Assembly (NCBI RefSeq): GCF_900106755.1
Contig: NZ_FNNN01000008.1
Coordinates: forward strand, 62,001-126,000
DNA from: Bacteroides faecis MAJ27
Lineage (GTDB): Bacteria > Bacteroidota > Bacteroidia > Bacteroidales > Bacteroidaceae
DNA: 64,000 bases
Direction of reading: 5' to 3'
The stretch's first letter is position 1. Each line of letters starts with the position of its first letter. The notes beneath the pieces are model-generated. The model searched no databases and was not told where the DNA came from. It saw nothing but the letters and a program-made list of their open reading frames with translations. Positions 1 through 8,724 of this stretch are shown here, one piece after another. The translations under genes and the position numbers were made by a program.

Positions 1-607
1 TACCATACCGGTAGCTACTCATAAAGAAAGGAATACTTTTGTAGAGCGGGTCTTCCACTACACTGTAGCAGGGCTTGTCGCTGTTCCACATCTTATAAGA
101 CTCACCTCTGCGGTCCATCTTCCCCGTTTTCTCTCCGAGTCCGAAGAAGTGCTCGTCTCGGCGGAGTACCTTATATTCCACTTTCTTTGTCCCCTCGTTC
201 ACGTGTCCTTTGTCAGCATAGTCGCTGAACAAAAGCTTCTGATACTTATCGAATATCTGCAAACTCAACGGAGACTTATTCACGCGGATACGCAATTTCG
301 CCGTGAAAATCTCGTAGCAGGCTGCCTGCTCATCCACATGTACTGTTCCCACGTCTTCCAGCTCTTCGTTGATCACTGCGAAGGAAGCATTTTTCCGTTG
401 CAGTGTTCCGTCCGGCGAAAACCAGACCTTGACTACCGAAGGGCTGCAAAGCTGCAACTGCAACGCAGCGCTGTCCGCCAGGTGAAAAGTCACCCGGCGC
501 CCTTGCTGTGTAAAAGAGGTGCATGTACGTACCGCATTTTCCGCCCATACCAGCGTTGGAAACATCAGGCACAGTGCCCACACCCAAAACCTGTATCTAA
601 TCTTCAT
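1..607 (-). CDS. GH31 alpha-glucosidase, N-terminal part (cut by window edge)
   Basis: This is the first 202 residues of a secreted enzyme; the gene runs off the left edge. The start is the ATG at 607, followed by a signal peptide of about 22 residues ending in LVWA-EN. The visible part is the GH31 N-terminal beta-sandwich, including the family's HFFGLGEKTG segment near residue 165, which lines the active-site entrance. The (beta/alpha)8 catalytic domain lies outside the window, so activity cannot be judged directly. It starts 33 bases downstream of the GH66 dextranase gene and closes the visible operon. In context it probably removes glucose from isomalto-oligosaccharides made by the dextranase, in the periplasm. 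GH31 also contains alpha-xylosidases, but the neighbouring dextranase argues for alpha-glucosidase. Confidence 0.85.
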   Translation of the reverse strand, partial: MKIRYRFWVWALCLMFPTLVWAENAVRTCTSFTQQGRRVTFHLADSAALQLQLCSPSVVKVWFSPDGTLQRKNASFAVINEELEDVGTVHVDEQAACYEIFTAKLRIRVNKSPLSLQIFDKYQKLLFSDYADKGHVNEGTKKVEYKVLRRDEHFFGLGEKTGKMDRRGESYKMWNSDKPCYSVVEDPLYKSIPFFMSSYRYG

Positions 608-640
608 ACCTGTCATTTTATTCATTCTGTCTCAGCCACC

Positions 641-2419
641 TTATTCAGCTACAATCATGGTCCAATATTTCAGAGAAGGCAAAGTGAAAGAAACGACTCC
701 GTTCTCTTGTGTAAAAGCCAGCTCCTGCAAAGCTCCCCCGTGTACATCCGGCGATGCTACCCACAGCTTGTTCACCTTTGCCGGCAGATTCATCTGCAAA
801 GCCGCTTTCGTAATCAAAGCCGGTTCCGGCATAGTGCCGTCCACGTCTCTCCAGCTCAGGCTGTTCGCTTGCGAGAAGTTAAGGAGATGTATCACCTGCT
901 TGTCGCCCACCTGTTTGGCATAGGTAGTGACCGACCCTTGTTGGGGAGGCCATACATTCAACTTCATTTCGCCGTTGGTACAGTTCATGGTGATGCTGTT
1001 CTCTGTTCCTCCGTCGCGAAGCAGATTCTGATACGACGTCAGGAAGTCGTAGTAATGAACCATCGCCGTTTTCAGCTCTTCGCTCATGGTCAGGTTCTCA
1101 TTCGGGAAATATTCCTTGCACAGCATATGATCGCCTCCTAGTTCGAGGTGCGAACCACCCAAAGCAAACATTACGGCATCCGTCAGCAAGATACCCGGCG
1201 TATTAAACTCTCCCCGGTTATCTGCCTTGTTATAATTCATGTAGGCTGCAAAAACCGTATTCAACCGGTAGTTACCATATACTCCATTCTCATAAAGAAT
1301 AGCTTTCAGATTGGTAAAGTCGGCCTCATCCGCCCATACTTCATTATAGAAGAAATCGACTTTGCCGCTCTCCCCTATCTGGCGGGCACCGTAACGGCTG
1401 ACTGCGTTCATCACCAGACTCTTGTCCGGATGAACCTGCTTCATCGCTTCTATAAAAGAGGCGTATCCCTCGCGCAGGTTGACAGGAGTACCGCTGTAAT
1501 CGTAAAGAGTACCGCGTCTTCCCAACTGGTCTATCTGATAACCGTCGAAGGCGAAATTAGCATACACATCGTCATTCCTTTCGGCAAGATATTCCTGCCA
1601 TTCCTTGTTGGAAGGGTCTACCAGATAGATATTACTTTTCCATCCGCCCGGCAGGTCGTGACTGTCCTTAGTGGTATGAGAAGCATCCTTAAACAAGTAC
1701 CATTCTTCCTTTACTCCATCCGCGGCAGCATCTTTCAAGGCTCCGAAACAAAGATTGTAGAACATGGATTTCATACCGAAACGGTGTTGTGCTTCAATGT
1801 AGTTCTTCACCGAACTTGTATAAACCTCACGGTTAGCAATGTCCATATATACCTCGTCCAACTGCGTGCGTGTGCCGCCCAACGGCCAGTGGTGCTTATT
1901 GTGCCAGTCCTGAAACTGCACCCAGTTGATATGGTGACGGTTCAGATATGCCATCTCTTCCTGCGTCTTCGCAGTTGTCTTCTCCTGACTGAAATCAGCG
2001 ACAAAACCGTAGCGCGGGAAACGTGCCGGGTCACTGGATACATCTACCGCAATCGTGCCGACTATCACATCCGTGCCATTTTCCTGACGGTAAACCTCTG
2101 CCATGTATCCTTTGAAATCGGTGGCAGGCGGCTGCCACGTCCAGCCGGTACCGTTTACCGACTCCTCTCCGACCGTTTCACCCGAAAGGCGATAACGTAC
2201 TTTGGTTCCGGCAGGCAGAGCGTTGTCTGCTGTAAATACCACCTTTTCTCCCGGTTTATAGAAAGCCTTATCCGTCGACAGGCCGACACTTAAGTCCGAT
2301 GTTACCGGAGTCACTTCGGTCACACTTCCCGAAGCTCCTCCATGCTGCTGGTCCGACTCATGATCATCACTGCAAGCCATGCACAGGAAAGCAGCTGCCA
2401 AGTATATTATTTTCTTCAT
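641..2419 (-). CDS. GH66 endodextranase, lipoprotein
   Basis: A 592-residue enzyme that hydrolyses internal alpha-1,6-glucosidic bonds of dextran. The N-terminus is a lipoprotein signal with the lipidated cysteine at residue 16, followed by Ser-Asp-Asp-His, so surface exposure is plausible. An Ig-like N-domain (about 40-130) precedes the (beta/alpha)8 barrel (about 135-480) and a C-terminal beta domain. GH66 catalytic motifs are visible: FDGYQIDQLG places the nucleophile at Asp297, and FFYNEVWADE places the acid/base at Glu360. These are the numbers I recall for B. thetaiotaomicron BT3087. No insertion of the type seen in cycloisomaltooligosaccharide glucanotransferases is evident, so dextranase is the better call. 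It follows the SusE/F-like gene by 14 bases in the same operon. Confidence 0.93.
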   Translation of the reverse strand: MKKIIYLAAAFLCMACSDDHESDQQHGGASGSVTEVTPVTSDLSVGLSTDKAFYKPGEKVVFTADNALPAGTKVRYRLSGETVGEESVNGTGWTWQPPATDFKGYMAEVYRQENGTDVIVGTIAVDVSSDPARFPRYGFVADFSQEKTTAKTQEEMAYLNRHHINWVQFQDWHNKHHWPLGGTRTQLDEVYMDIANREVYTSSVKNYIEAQHRFGMKSMFYNLCFGALKDAAADGVKEEWYLFKDASHTTKDSHDLPGGWKSNIYLVDPSNKEWQEYLAERNDDVYANFAFDGYQIDQLGRRGTLYDYSGTPVNLREGYASFIEAMKQVHPDKSLVMNAVSRYGARQIGESGKVDFFYNEVWADEADFTNLKAILYENGVYGNYRLNTVFAAYMNYNKADNRGEFNTPGILLTDAVMFALGGSHLELGGDHMLCKEYFPNENLTMSEELKTAMVHYYDFLTSYQNLLRDGGTENSITMNCTNGEMKLNVWPPQQGSVTTYAKQVGDKQVIHLLNFSQANSLSWRDVDGTMPEPALITKAALQMNLPAKVNKLWVASPDVHGGALQELAFTQENGVVSFTLPSLKYWTMIVAE

Positions 2420-2433
2420 CTTGAATTCTTGTT

Positions 2434-3951
2434 TTATTGTTTCACAATCGAGATCGTCTCTTTCAACTGGTCAATCGTAATCCGATAAGAACCAGCTTCC
2501 TGAATATTCCACTTATTATCCAGACCACCCAAGTCCGCATCCGGATACATGCTGCTCAACTCTGCGTCAGACTTGGTGACGAACAAGGCTGTTTCCACCT
2601 CACCCGTCGGAGTCTTGCCATTCTTATCCGCCATAAACCAGTCTCCGCCCCAGTCGGACTGCTTATCGCATGAAATCTTCATCTCACCGGCTTTCAGCGT
2701 ACCGCTCCATGTGAAGACGTAAGGACTGTCGGCACTCTTCGTCATCGGGGTAGCATTGTCCAGGCTCCATCCGTTCGGAGTTGCCTCACCTACCAGATAC
2801 AGTCCTTCGTAAGGAGTGAACGGACGCATCAGCATCTTTTCTTTTCCTTTGCCTGTGTAGAACAGTACTTTATAAGGTTTGCCGCATTCGGTTTCCTTCA
2901 TTTGCCATTTATTATCCTCGCCTCCGAGTACTACGGATGTCGAAGTGTACGGAGCATTTGCTGTAGCAGGATGAAAGAAGGCATCCGACTGGCCGAAGTC
3001 TGCCACAGAAGCGAATTTAAATTCTCCGTCTGCTTTCCAGGGGATGACAGCTCCATAATGGAACAAATCCATCTGAACGGCATCTTTGGACAGTGCTTCA
3101 AATCCCCAGCCATTGTCACCGGTAAACGAGCCGACAATGAAAAATTCTTCAAATCTCCAGCCGATGGCTTCCGTTTCGGTAAGAGTCAGCGACAAGTCGA
3201 GCAGGTCTACTTTTACAATGTACGTTCCTTCTTCACTCATTGTGAACGGTTCGTCCGGCTGGTCGCCTGATGTGCGGTAGGTTAGTTTGAGCGCTTCTCC
3301 GGCACTGGCGTCACGGTTGTATGACGGCAGGAAGTCTCCCAAAGTCGTTATAAACTTAAACGATCCGGCTGTCAGTTTTCCGGTCCACGTAAACTGTCCG
3401 TTGTCCGTACGCTCCATTGCCGTCGCTTCGTCGGCACTCCATCCTTTCGGAGTAGCGTCGCCAATCAAGTAAAGTGTGGTAGTAACCGGCTGGTAAGTAG
3501 TCACCGTGAAGGCAGCCGTTGCACTCTGCTTCTGATCTTCCATTCCGGCAACGACAGCTGTGATACGTGCTTCCAGCTCTGCTTTCACTGCATAGCCGAT
3601 ACCAAGCTGCGTATTCAGAAACTGGTTAAGTTCTTCTACTTTCTTTGTCCACTGGTACGTTCCTGTGCCCAAATCTACTGAGTAAGCATTGGCAAAGTCT
3701 GTTCCTGCCTCAGCCAGTTCCAGCGTATAAGAGATGCGGTTATCGCTTCCGTAATTCGTTCCGGTAGTCCACGAAAGGGCAAGCGCTTCCTGACTATGGT
3801 TCTTCTCGTTCAACACCAGCTCCTGCTGATTCACCGAAAGGGTAAGGGTATCATGTCCTTTATCTGTCTCCATATAATCCTCGGCACAGGCAACCATGGT
3901 TCCGCCGATGAAAAGAGAGCATAACAACTGATATATATATTTCTTCATCAT
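2434..3951 (-). CDS. SusE/SusF-like surface glycan-binding lipoprotein
   Basis: A 505-residue outer-membrane lipoprotein that should bind alpha-glucan at the cell surface for the SusC/D transporter. The signal ends at a lipobox with Cys22. An N-terminal SusE-type domain (about 30-155) is followed by three starch-binding-like modules, each opening with a repeated pattern: LYLIGDATPKGW (about 160), FFIVGSFTGDNGW (about 270) and LYLVGEATPNGW (about 385). The second and third carry the downstream KVLFYTGKGKEKM/YRITIDQLKETI-type strands of the family. Such modules bind glucan through aromatic residues, and Trp residues are abundant here. It sits between susD and the dextranase with gaps of 33 and 14 bases. 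Ligand specificity for dextran rather than starch is inferred from context. Confidence 0.88.
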   Translation of the reverse strand: MMKKYIYQLLCSLFIGGTMVACAEDYMETDKGHDTLTLSVNQQELVLNEKNHSQEALALSWTTGTNYGSDNRISYTLELAEAGTDFANAYSVDLGTGTYQWTKKVEELNQFLNTQLGIGYAVKAELEARITAVVAGMEDQKQSATAAFTVTTYQPVTTTLYLIGDATPKGWSADEATAMERTDNGQFTWTGKLTAGSFKFITTLGDFLPSYNRDASAGEALKLTYRTSGDQPDEPFTMSEEGTYIVKVDLLDLSLTLTETEAIGWRFEEFFIVGSFTGDNGWGFEALSKDAVQMDLFHYGAVIPWKADGEFKFASVADFGQSDAFFHPATANAPYTSTSVVLGGEDNKWQMKETECGKPYKVLFYTGKGKEKMLMRPFTPYEGLYLVGEATPNGWSLDNATPMTKSADSPYVFTWSGTLKAGEMKISCDKQSDWGGDWFMADKNGKTPTGEVETALFVTKSDAELSSMYPDADLGGLDNKWNIQEAGSYRITIDQLKETISIVKQ

Positions 3952-3984
3952 ATTATTGATCTAAATGAATGATTATAAAACAGA

Positions 3985-5475
3985 TTAATAACCGGGATTC
4001 TGAGTCATCAGATGATTGGAGTCCATCTCTGTCTGCGGAATAGGCAGCAGGAGGCGTTCTTTGGTCACATTATTCTTACCGATGGATTTCAGGAATGTCA
4101 GCGCATAGTTTCCATTATCAATACGGATCATATCAAACCAGCGGTGTCCTTCAAAAGCTAGCTCCATCCGGCGCTCATGAATAATCTTCTCCCTCATTTC
4201 GGTCTGGGTCAGGGTAGTCGGCACATCTGCCAGCCCGGCACGCTGACGAACGATGTTCAGAGGTCCGGCAGCCAGTTCGGGATGTCCCTGTTCGTTCAAT
4301 GCTTCCGCTTTCTTCAGCAGGACATCCGCATAGCGGTATACTACGAAGTTGTTGGGGTTGGTATTATACTCCGGAGAGACGGTCTTCGACACAAGGAACT
4401 TGCGCACATTATAACCTGTATTCGACCAGGAACGTCTGTACTCCATGCCGTCAAAAGCGGGACAGCCCTGATACAATACAGTTATGTCTTTCCGTAAATC
4501 ACCGTCTTCGTATTGCTTGAAGAACTCTTCTGTAGGCAGGTTCCATCCATAAGCACCGGCTACCAGACTTGAATTACGAGGTCCCATGAAAGTCGACAGC
4601 CAGGATGACTGGTTATCACCGCCCCAGAAGTCATATTCCGTGCTTCCGGAGTATTGTACTTCGAAAAGGGATTCCGCACCATTGTTGATGGTAGCATCGA
4701 AGTTATCGGCATAATTGCATTGAGTCAGATCATATCCCATCGCGGCAATGTCATTGCATAGAGTCACGACTTCATCATAGTATTCGCGATGGTTAGGAGC
4801 AAGTGTCAGGTAAATATCCGCCAGCATGGCCATTGCGGCTTCTTTGCAGGCACGTCCTCTGTCGCTGTCTCCATAACTGCTCTTCGGAGGAAGCATCGCC
4901 ACTGCATTCTTACAGTCGGAAAGAATCTGGGCATATACCTCATCTACCGTATTACGGGCAATATCCGTAGATTCTCCCGGCTCAAACGGTTGCAGGCGCA
5001 AAGGTACACCTCCATACAGACGCACCAGAATATAATAATAATGTGCACGCAGGAAATACGCTTCACCCATGCAACGGGTCTTTATCTCATCAGAGACAGC
5101 AGCCGAAGGCAGATTGGAAAGTACGATGTTACAACGTCCGATACCTACCCACGGAGAGCGCCATACGTACAAGGCAAAGCCATTATCGCTCTGGGCTATG
5201 AAGTTGGAAGCCTGAACAGTTTCCAGTCCGTCAGTTCCCCCTCCGGCACCTACCTCACTGTTGCCCGCAATGATATCAAGACTCCATATACGCTGGTTGT
5301 ACATATTGGACGACTGGAGAGTCTTATAGCAGGCAGTGGTCAGTGCCACAGCAATCTCGTTCGTTACTTCCGATTCGGGATCGACTCCATATTTAGGATA
5401 TTTATCTAAGAAATCGTTGCATGATGTCAATGCCAGCATGGCAAACATCATCACCAAAGTTGTTATCTTTTTCAT
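3985..5475 (-). CDS. SusD/RagB-family nutrient-binding lipoprotein
   Basis: A 496-residue outer-membrane lipoprotein that forms the lid of the SusC channel and binds the oligosaccharide. The lipobox is LTSC with Cys19, followed by the family's NDFLDKYPKYGVDP opening. SusD features are seen along the length: a helical TPR-like N-half with YFLRAHYYYILVRLYGGVPL, the later RYADVLLKKAEALNEQGH segment, and the C-terminal RMELAFEGHRWFDMIR motif. The gene lies 15 bases after susC and 33 bases before the SusE/F-like gene, so the three are co-transcribed. Confidence 0.95.
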   Translation of the reverse strand: MKKITTLVMMFAMLALTSCNDFLDKYPKYGVDPESEVTNEIAVALTTACYKTLQSSNMYNQRIWSLDIIAGNSEVGAGGGTDGLETVQASNFIAQSDNGFALYVWRSPWVGIGRCNIVLSNLPSAAVSDEIKTRCMGEAYFLRAHYYYILVRLYGGVPLRLQPFEPGESTDIARNTVDEVYAQILSDCKNAVAMLPPKSSYGDSDRGRACKEAAMAMLADIYLTLAPNHREYYDEVVTLCNDIAAMGYDLTQCNYADNFDATINNGAESLFEVQYSGSTEYDFWGGDNQSSWLSTFMGPRNSSLVAGAYGWNLPTEEFFKQYEDGDLRKDITVLYQGCPAFDGMEYRRSWSNTGYNVRKFLVSKTVSPEYNTNPNNFVVYRYADVLLKKAEALNEQGHPELAAGPLNIVRQRAGLADVPTTLTQTEMREKIIHERRMELAFEGHRWFDMIRIDNGNYALTFLKSIGKNNVTKERLLLPIPQTEMDSNHLMTQNPGY

Positions 5476-5490
5476 ATTCTTCCTCCTGAT

Positions 5491-8400
5491 TTAAAAGTTA
5501 AAGTTCAAACCCATGCTGAATGTACGTGAAATCGGGTAGCGGCTGCTGTCGATACCATTGACGTCAACTTCCGGGTCGAAGCCGGAATATCCGGTAATAG
5601 TGGCCACATTCTCGCAAGAGAAGGAGATGCGGGCATTTTCCAGCTGAATCTTTTGCATCCACTTTTTGGGCAGTGTATACGAAAGTGTAATGTTCTTCAG
5701 ACGGAGGTATGAACCGTTTTCTACAAATCTGTCGGATACACGGCAGTTCTGATTCGGGTCTCCCCAGATAGCGCGGGGCATGGAGTTGCTAGTTCCTTCG
5801 CCTGTCCAGCGGTTCAATACGGCTGTGGTCTGGTTGTAAGCGGCTGCCATTCCTTCGTTGTCTACATTGTTGGCATTATAAATTTTATTACCCGATACAC
5901 CTTGCAGGAAAACAGAGAGTTCCCATCCCTTATAAGAAAAATTGTTGGTCAGAGAGAAGAACCAGTTCGGGTTCGGATTGCCGATTACGGTACGGTCTTC
6001 ATCGTTGATGACTCCGTCGTTATTCAAGTCCCGGAAACGGATATCACCCGGAGCGGCTCCCGGCTGGGTAGCGTGGCGGTTTACCTCATCCCAGTTCTGG
6101 AAAAGCCCGTCAGTCACATATCCATAGAATACATTAATCGGATAACCGGCTCTGAGCATAGTCACGTAGGAGTTGCCCATCTGATTGATAAACATCGGGG
6201 TCTCACTGTTCAAGTCCAGAATTTCGTTCTTGTTATAGGTAGCCGTCAAAGCAGATTCCCAAGAGAAAAGACCTTTCATATTGATGGTACGCAGGGTCAT
6301 TTCCACTCCCTTATTACGCATCTTGCCGGCATTAGTGAAGGTTTCGGTAGTATCTTCAAAGCCGGAAGTGATAGGAATGGAAGCTTTCACCAACATATCG
6401 GTTGTCTTCTTGATATATGCATCCAGCGAAAGGTTGACACGTGAGTTGAACAGGCTCATATCTACACCGAAGTTGGTCTGGCGCACTTCTTCCCAATGAA
6501 TATTCGGATTGGAAAGGGTGGTCGATACCAAAGCGGTAGAATTATTGTTGCCGAAAGGATAGACTCCCGTATTATAGGAAGCAACAAAACCGTAGTTACC
6601 GATTTCCTGATTACCGGTCACACCGTATCCGATGCGTAGTTTGAGATCGTTCATCAGGAAGTTGTTGTCTTTCGGAAACCAGTCTTCCTGAGAAATGCGC
6701 CATGCCAGAGAGACGGAAGGGAAAGTTCCCCAACGGTTGTTCTTGCCGAAACGGGAAGAACCGTCACGACGTACAGTGGCTGTGAGCAGGTATTTATCTT
6801 CGTAAGAATAGTTGAGACGTGCCATCAGAGAAAGCAGTGCCCAGTCACTCTGGCTACCGCCGAGACTGTACATCTTCTCACCGTTGTCCATCTCGTGGAT
6901 ATTATCAAACATGAAGATATTCTTTTGAGCATTCAGATAGTCGTAGTTGTTCCATTGAGCAGAAGAACCAGCCATGACACCCACACGATGTTTCCGGGCG
7001 AAAGTATGATCGAATACAAAATAATTGTCCCACAAATAGGTGAACGACTTGTTATCGCTTTTATAGCGGGAGGATTCTTCTACCGGGTTCGGTTTCCAGT
7101 TATAAGCCGGAGTAAAGTTGTCGGCAAACCAGAATTTGGCATCATAACCGAAGGTACTTTTCAGCTTCAGCCATTTGGTAAAGGTGATCTCTCCGGTAAT
7201 ATTTGCCAGAAAGTTATATCCTTTGGTCTCATTGGTCATCATGTGCAGTGTACCGATCGGGTTGCGAATACTTCCGTACCATTGCGCCTCCTGCCCGGGA
7301 CCGCTCCAACTGCCGTCTTCATTCTTCACCGGCTGGGTGGGAAGTGCTTTCATTGCATCTCCGATACTGTAAGATCCACCTTCTTTCACATCGGTACTGA
7401 ACGTCAGGTTAGTCGTGAACTTCAGCCACTTATTGACCTGAGCATCGCTGTTGGCCTGGAAATTGAAACGACGGTAATTAACGCTTTCTACGATACCGGA
7501 CTGATCGAGGAAACCACCGGATACATAGTAATGAGCCTTCTCCGTACCGCCGGAGTAGCTCACAGAGTAACTTTGTTTCACTCCCGTGCGCAGCATCTCA
7601 TCCAGCCAGTTCGTTCCTGCTCCCAATAAAGAAGGGTCTGCCCAGTAAGGGTTTGTATTATCATCATTATTAGACAGCATATCATTGCTCAGGGCAGCAT
7701 ATTGAGCGGCGTTCAGCATATCAGGCACCTTGGTTGCATTCTGAACCGCCCAGTTGGCATTTACCGTTACCTTTCCCGCACCTTCTACACCACGTTTGCT
7801 GGTAATCATCACTACACCATTTGCACCACGCGAACCGTAGATAGCCGTTGCCGAAGCATCTTTCAATACGTCTACCCGCTCTACATCAGCCATGTTCAGA
7901 GAAGACAATCCCAAGTCGGTAGGGATTCCGTCGATGACAATCAAAGGGTTACTGTTATTGATCGTTCCCAAGCCACGGATTTTAATGGTAACATTGTCAC
8001 CCGGCTTACCGGCATCGATAATCTGTACGCCGGATACCTTGCCTTGCATCGCCTGACCGATATTGGCTACCGGAGAGTCTTTGATATCTTTCACCCCGAC
8101 AGAAGACACGGCACCGGTCAAATCGCTCTTTTTCATTGTTCCGTAACCTATTACAACTACTTCATCCAATACTTCCGTATCTTCCTGCAAAGTTACTTTC
8201 AACGAGGTTTTCCCGTTCACCGAAATGGTTTGCGTCTTATAGCCGACAAAAGAGACAGTCAGTGTGCTGTTGGCTGAAACACTTAATGAGAAGTTACCGT
8301 CTATATCGGTAATCGTACCATTCGTGGATTTCCCTTCTATCACGCTGGCACCGATAACCGGCTCACCTGCGGCGTCTGCCACATGTCCTTTTACTGTAAT

Positions 8401-8493
8401 CTGTTGTGCAAATGCACTAAGAGATAGGAACAAGCCCCACATTATTAATAAGAGGCGGCGTTCAAAGCCTTTCGACTTCATGCTCTGTTTCAT
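5491..8493 (-). CDS. SusC-family TonB-dependent transporter
   Basis: A 1000-residue outer-membrane beta-barrel that imports oligosaccharides using TonB energy. I place the start at the ATG at 8493 because it is followed directly by a signal peptide ending AFA-QQ; the frame stays open upstream to 8655, but that extension has no signal character and crosses the predicted promoter at 8544-8551. After the signal come the carboxypeptidase-regulatory-like domain (about 30-110), a TonB-box region LDEVVVIGYGTMKKSD, and the plug and barrel. The protein ends in the barrel-type aromatic tail GLNFNF. It heads the dextran operon, 231 bases downstream of the regulator gene on the same strand. Confidence 0.95.
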   Translation of the reverse strand: MKQSMKSKGFERRLLLIMWGLFLSLSAFAQQITVKGHVADAAGEPVIGASVIEGKSTNGTITDIDGNFSLSVSANSTLTVSFVGYKTQTISVNGKTSLKVTLQEDTEVLDEVVVIGYGTMKKSDLTGAVSSVGVKDIKDSPVANIGQAMQGKVSGVQIIDAGKPGDNVTIKIRGLGTINNSNPLIVIDGIPTDLGLSSLNMADVERVDVLKDASATAIYGSRGANGVVMITSKRGVEGAGKVTVNANWAVQNATKVPDMLNAAQYAALSNDMLSNNDDNTNPYWADPSLLGAGTNWLDEMLRTGVKQSYSVSYSGGTEKAHYYVSGGFLDQSGIVESVNYRRFNFQANSDAQVNKWLKFTTNLTFSTDVKEGGSYSIGDAMKALPTQPVKNEDGSWSGPGQEAQWYGSIRNPIGTLHMMTNETKGYNFLANITGEITFTKWLKLKSTFGYDAKFWFADNFTPAYNWKPNPVEESSRYKSDNKSFTYLWDNYFVFDHTFARKHRVGVMAGSSAQWNNYDYLNAQKNIFMFDNIHEMDNGEKMYSLGGSQSDWALLSLMARLNYSYEDKYLLTATVRRDGSSRFGKNNRWGTFPSVSLAWRISQEDWFPKDNNFLMNDLKLRIGYGVTGNQEIGNYGFVASYNTGVYPFGNNNSTALVSTTLSNPNIHWEEVRQTNFGVDMSLFNSRVNLSLDAYIKKTTDMLVKASIPITSGFEDTTETFTNAGKMRNKGVEMTLRTINMKGLFSWESALTATYNKNEILDLNSETPMFINQMGNSYVTMLRAGYPINVFYGYVTDGLFQNWDEVNRHATQPGAAPGDIRFRDLNNDGVINDEDRTVIGNPNPNWFFSLTNNFSYKGWELSVFLQGVSGNKIYNANNVDNEGMAAAYNQTTAVLNRWTGEGTSNSMPRAIWGDPNQNCRVSDRFVENGSYLRLKNITLSYTLPKKWMQKIQLENARISFSCENVATITGYSGFDPEVDVNGIDSSRYPISRTFSMGLNFNF

Positions 8494-8543
8494 GTACAAT
8501 AATTTAAAGTTAATATTAGGATTACTATTTGTTCTCGCTGAAA

Positions 8544-8551
8544 CAAAAGTA
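8544..8551 (-). promoter_or_regulatory. Candidate -7 box for the susC operon
   Basis: On the minus strand this reads TACTTTTG, matching the Bacteroides -7 consensus TAnnTTTG. It would start transcription near 8537, giving a leader of about 44 bases before the susC ATG. I see no good TTTG at the expected -33 position, which fits an activator-dependent promoter. Confidence 0.45.
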
Positions 8552-8663
8552 TCCACAATTAAACCCGCTTCTTTTGAGAGATAGCAAAAATATAGTGATT
8601 TATACAGTAACATACAGTATAAACCATTAATAATAAGATTATTATAGAATAACAATTATGCTA

Positions 8664-8689
8664 AAAAAGTAGTGGTTTTCTTACTTTTT
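8664..8689 (-). terminator. Possible weak terminator after the regulator gene
   Basis: An 8-bp A/T-rich stem (AAAAAGTA pairing with TACTTTTT) with a 10-base loop lies 36 bases past the stop of the regulator, between it and susC. The stem ends in Ts on the minus strand. It is weak, so some read-through into susC is possible. Confidence 0.35.
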
Positions 8690-8724
8690 CGTCTTACCGG
8701 TTTTCACTTTTCCCTTCATTTTCT

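Noticed and set aside
1148..2293. A 381-codon open frame antisense to the GH66 gene
   Set aside because: The dextranase on the other strand has complete catalytic motifs; this frame lacks any family feature and a plausible start region.
8494..8655. N-terminal extension of SusC by 54 residues
   Set aside because: The extension precedes a clean signal peptide and crosses the predicted -7 box.
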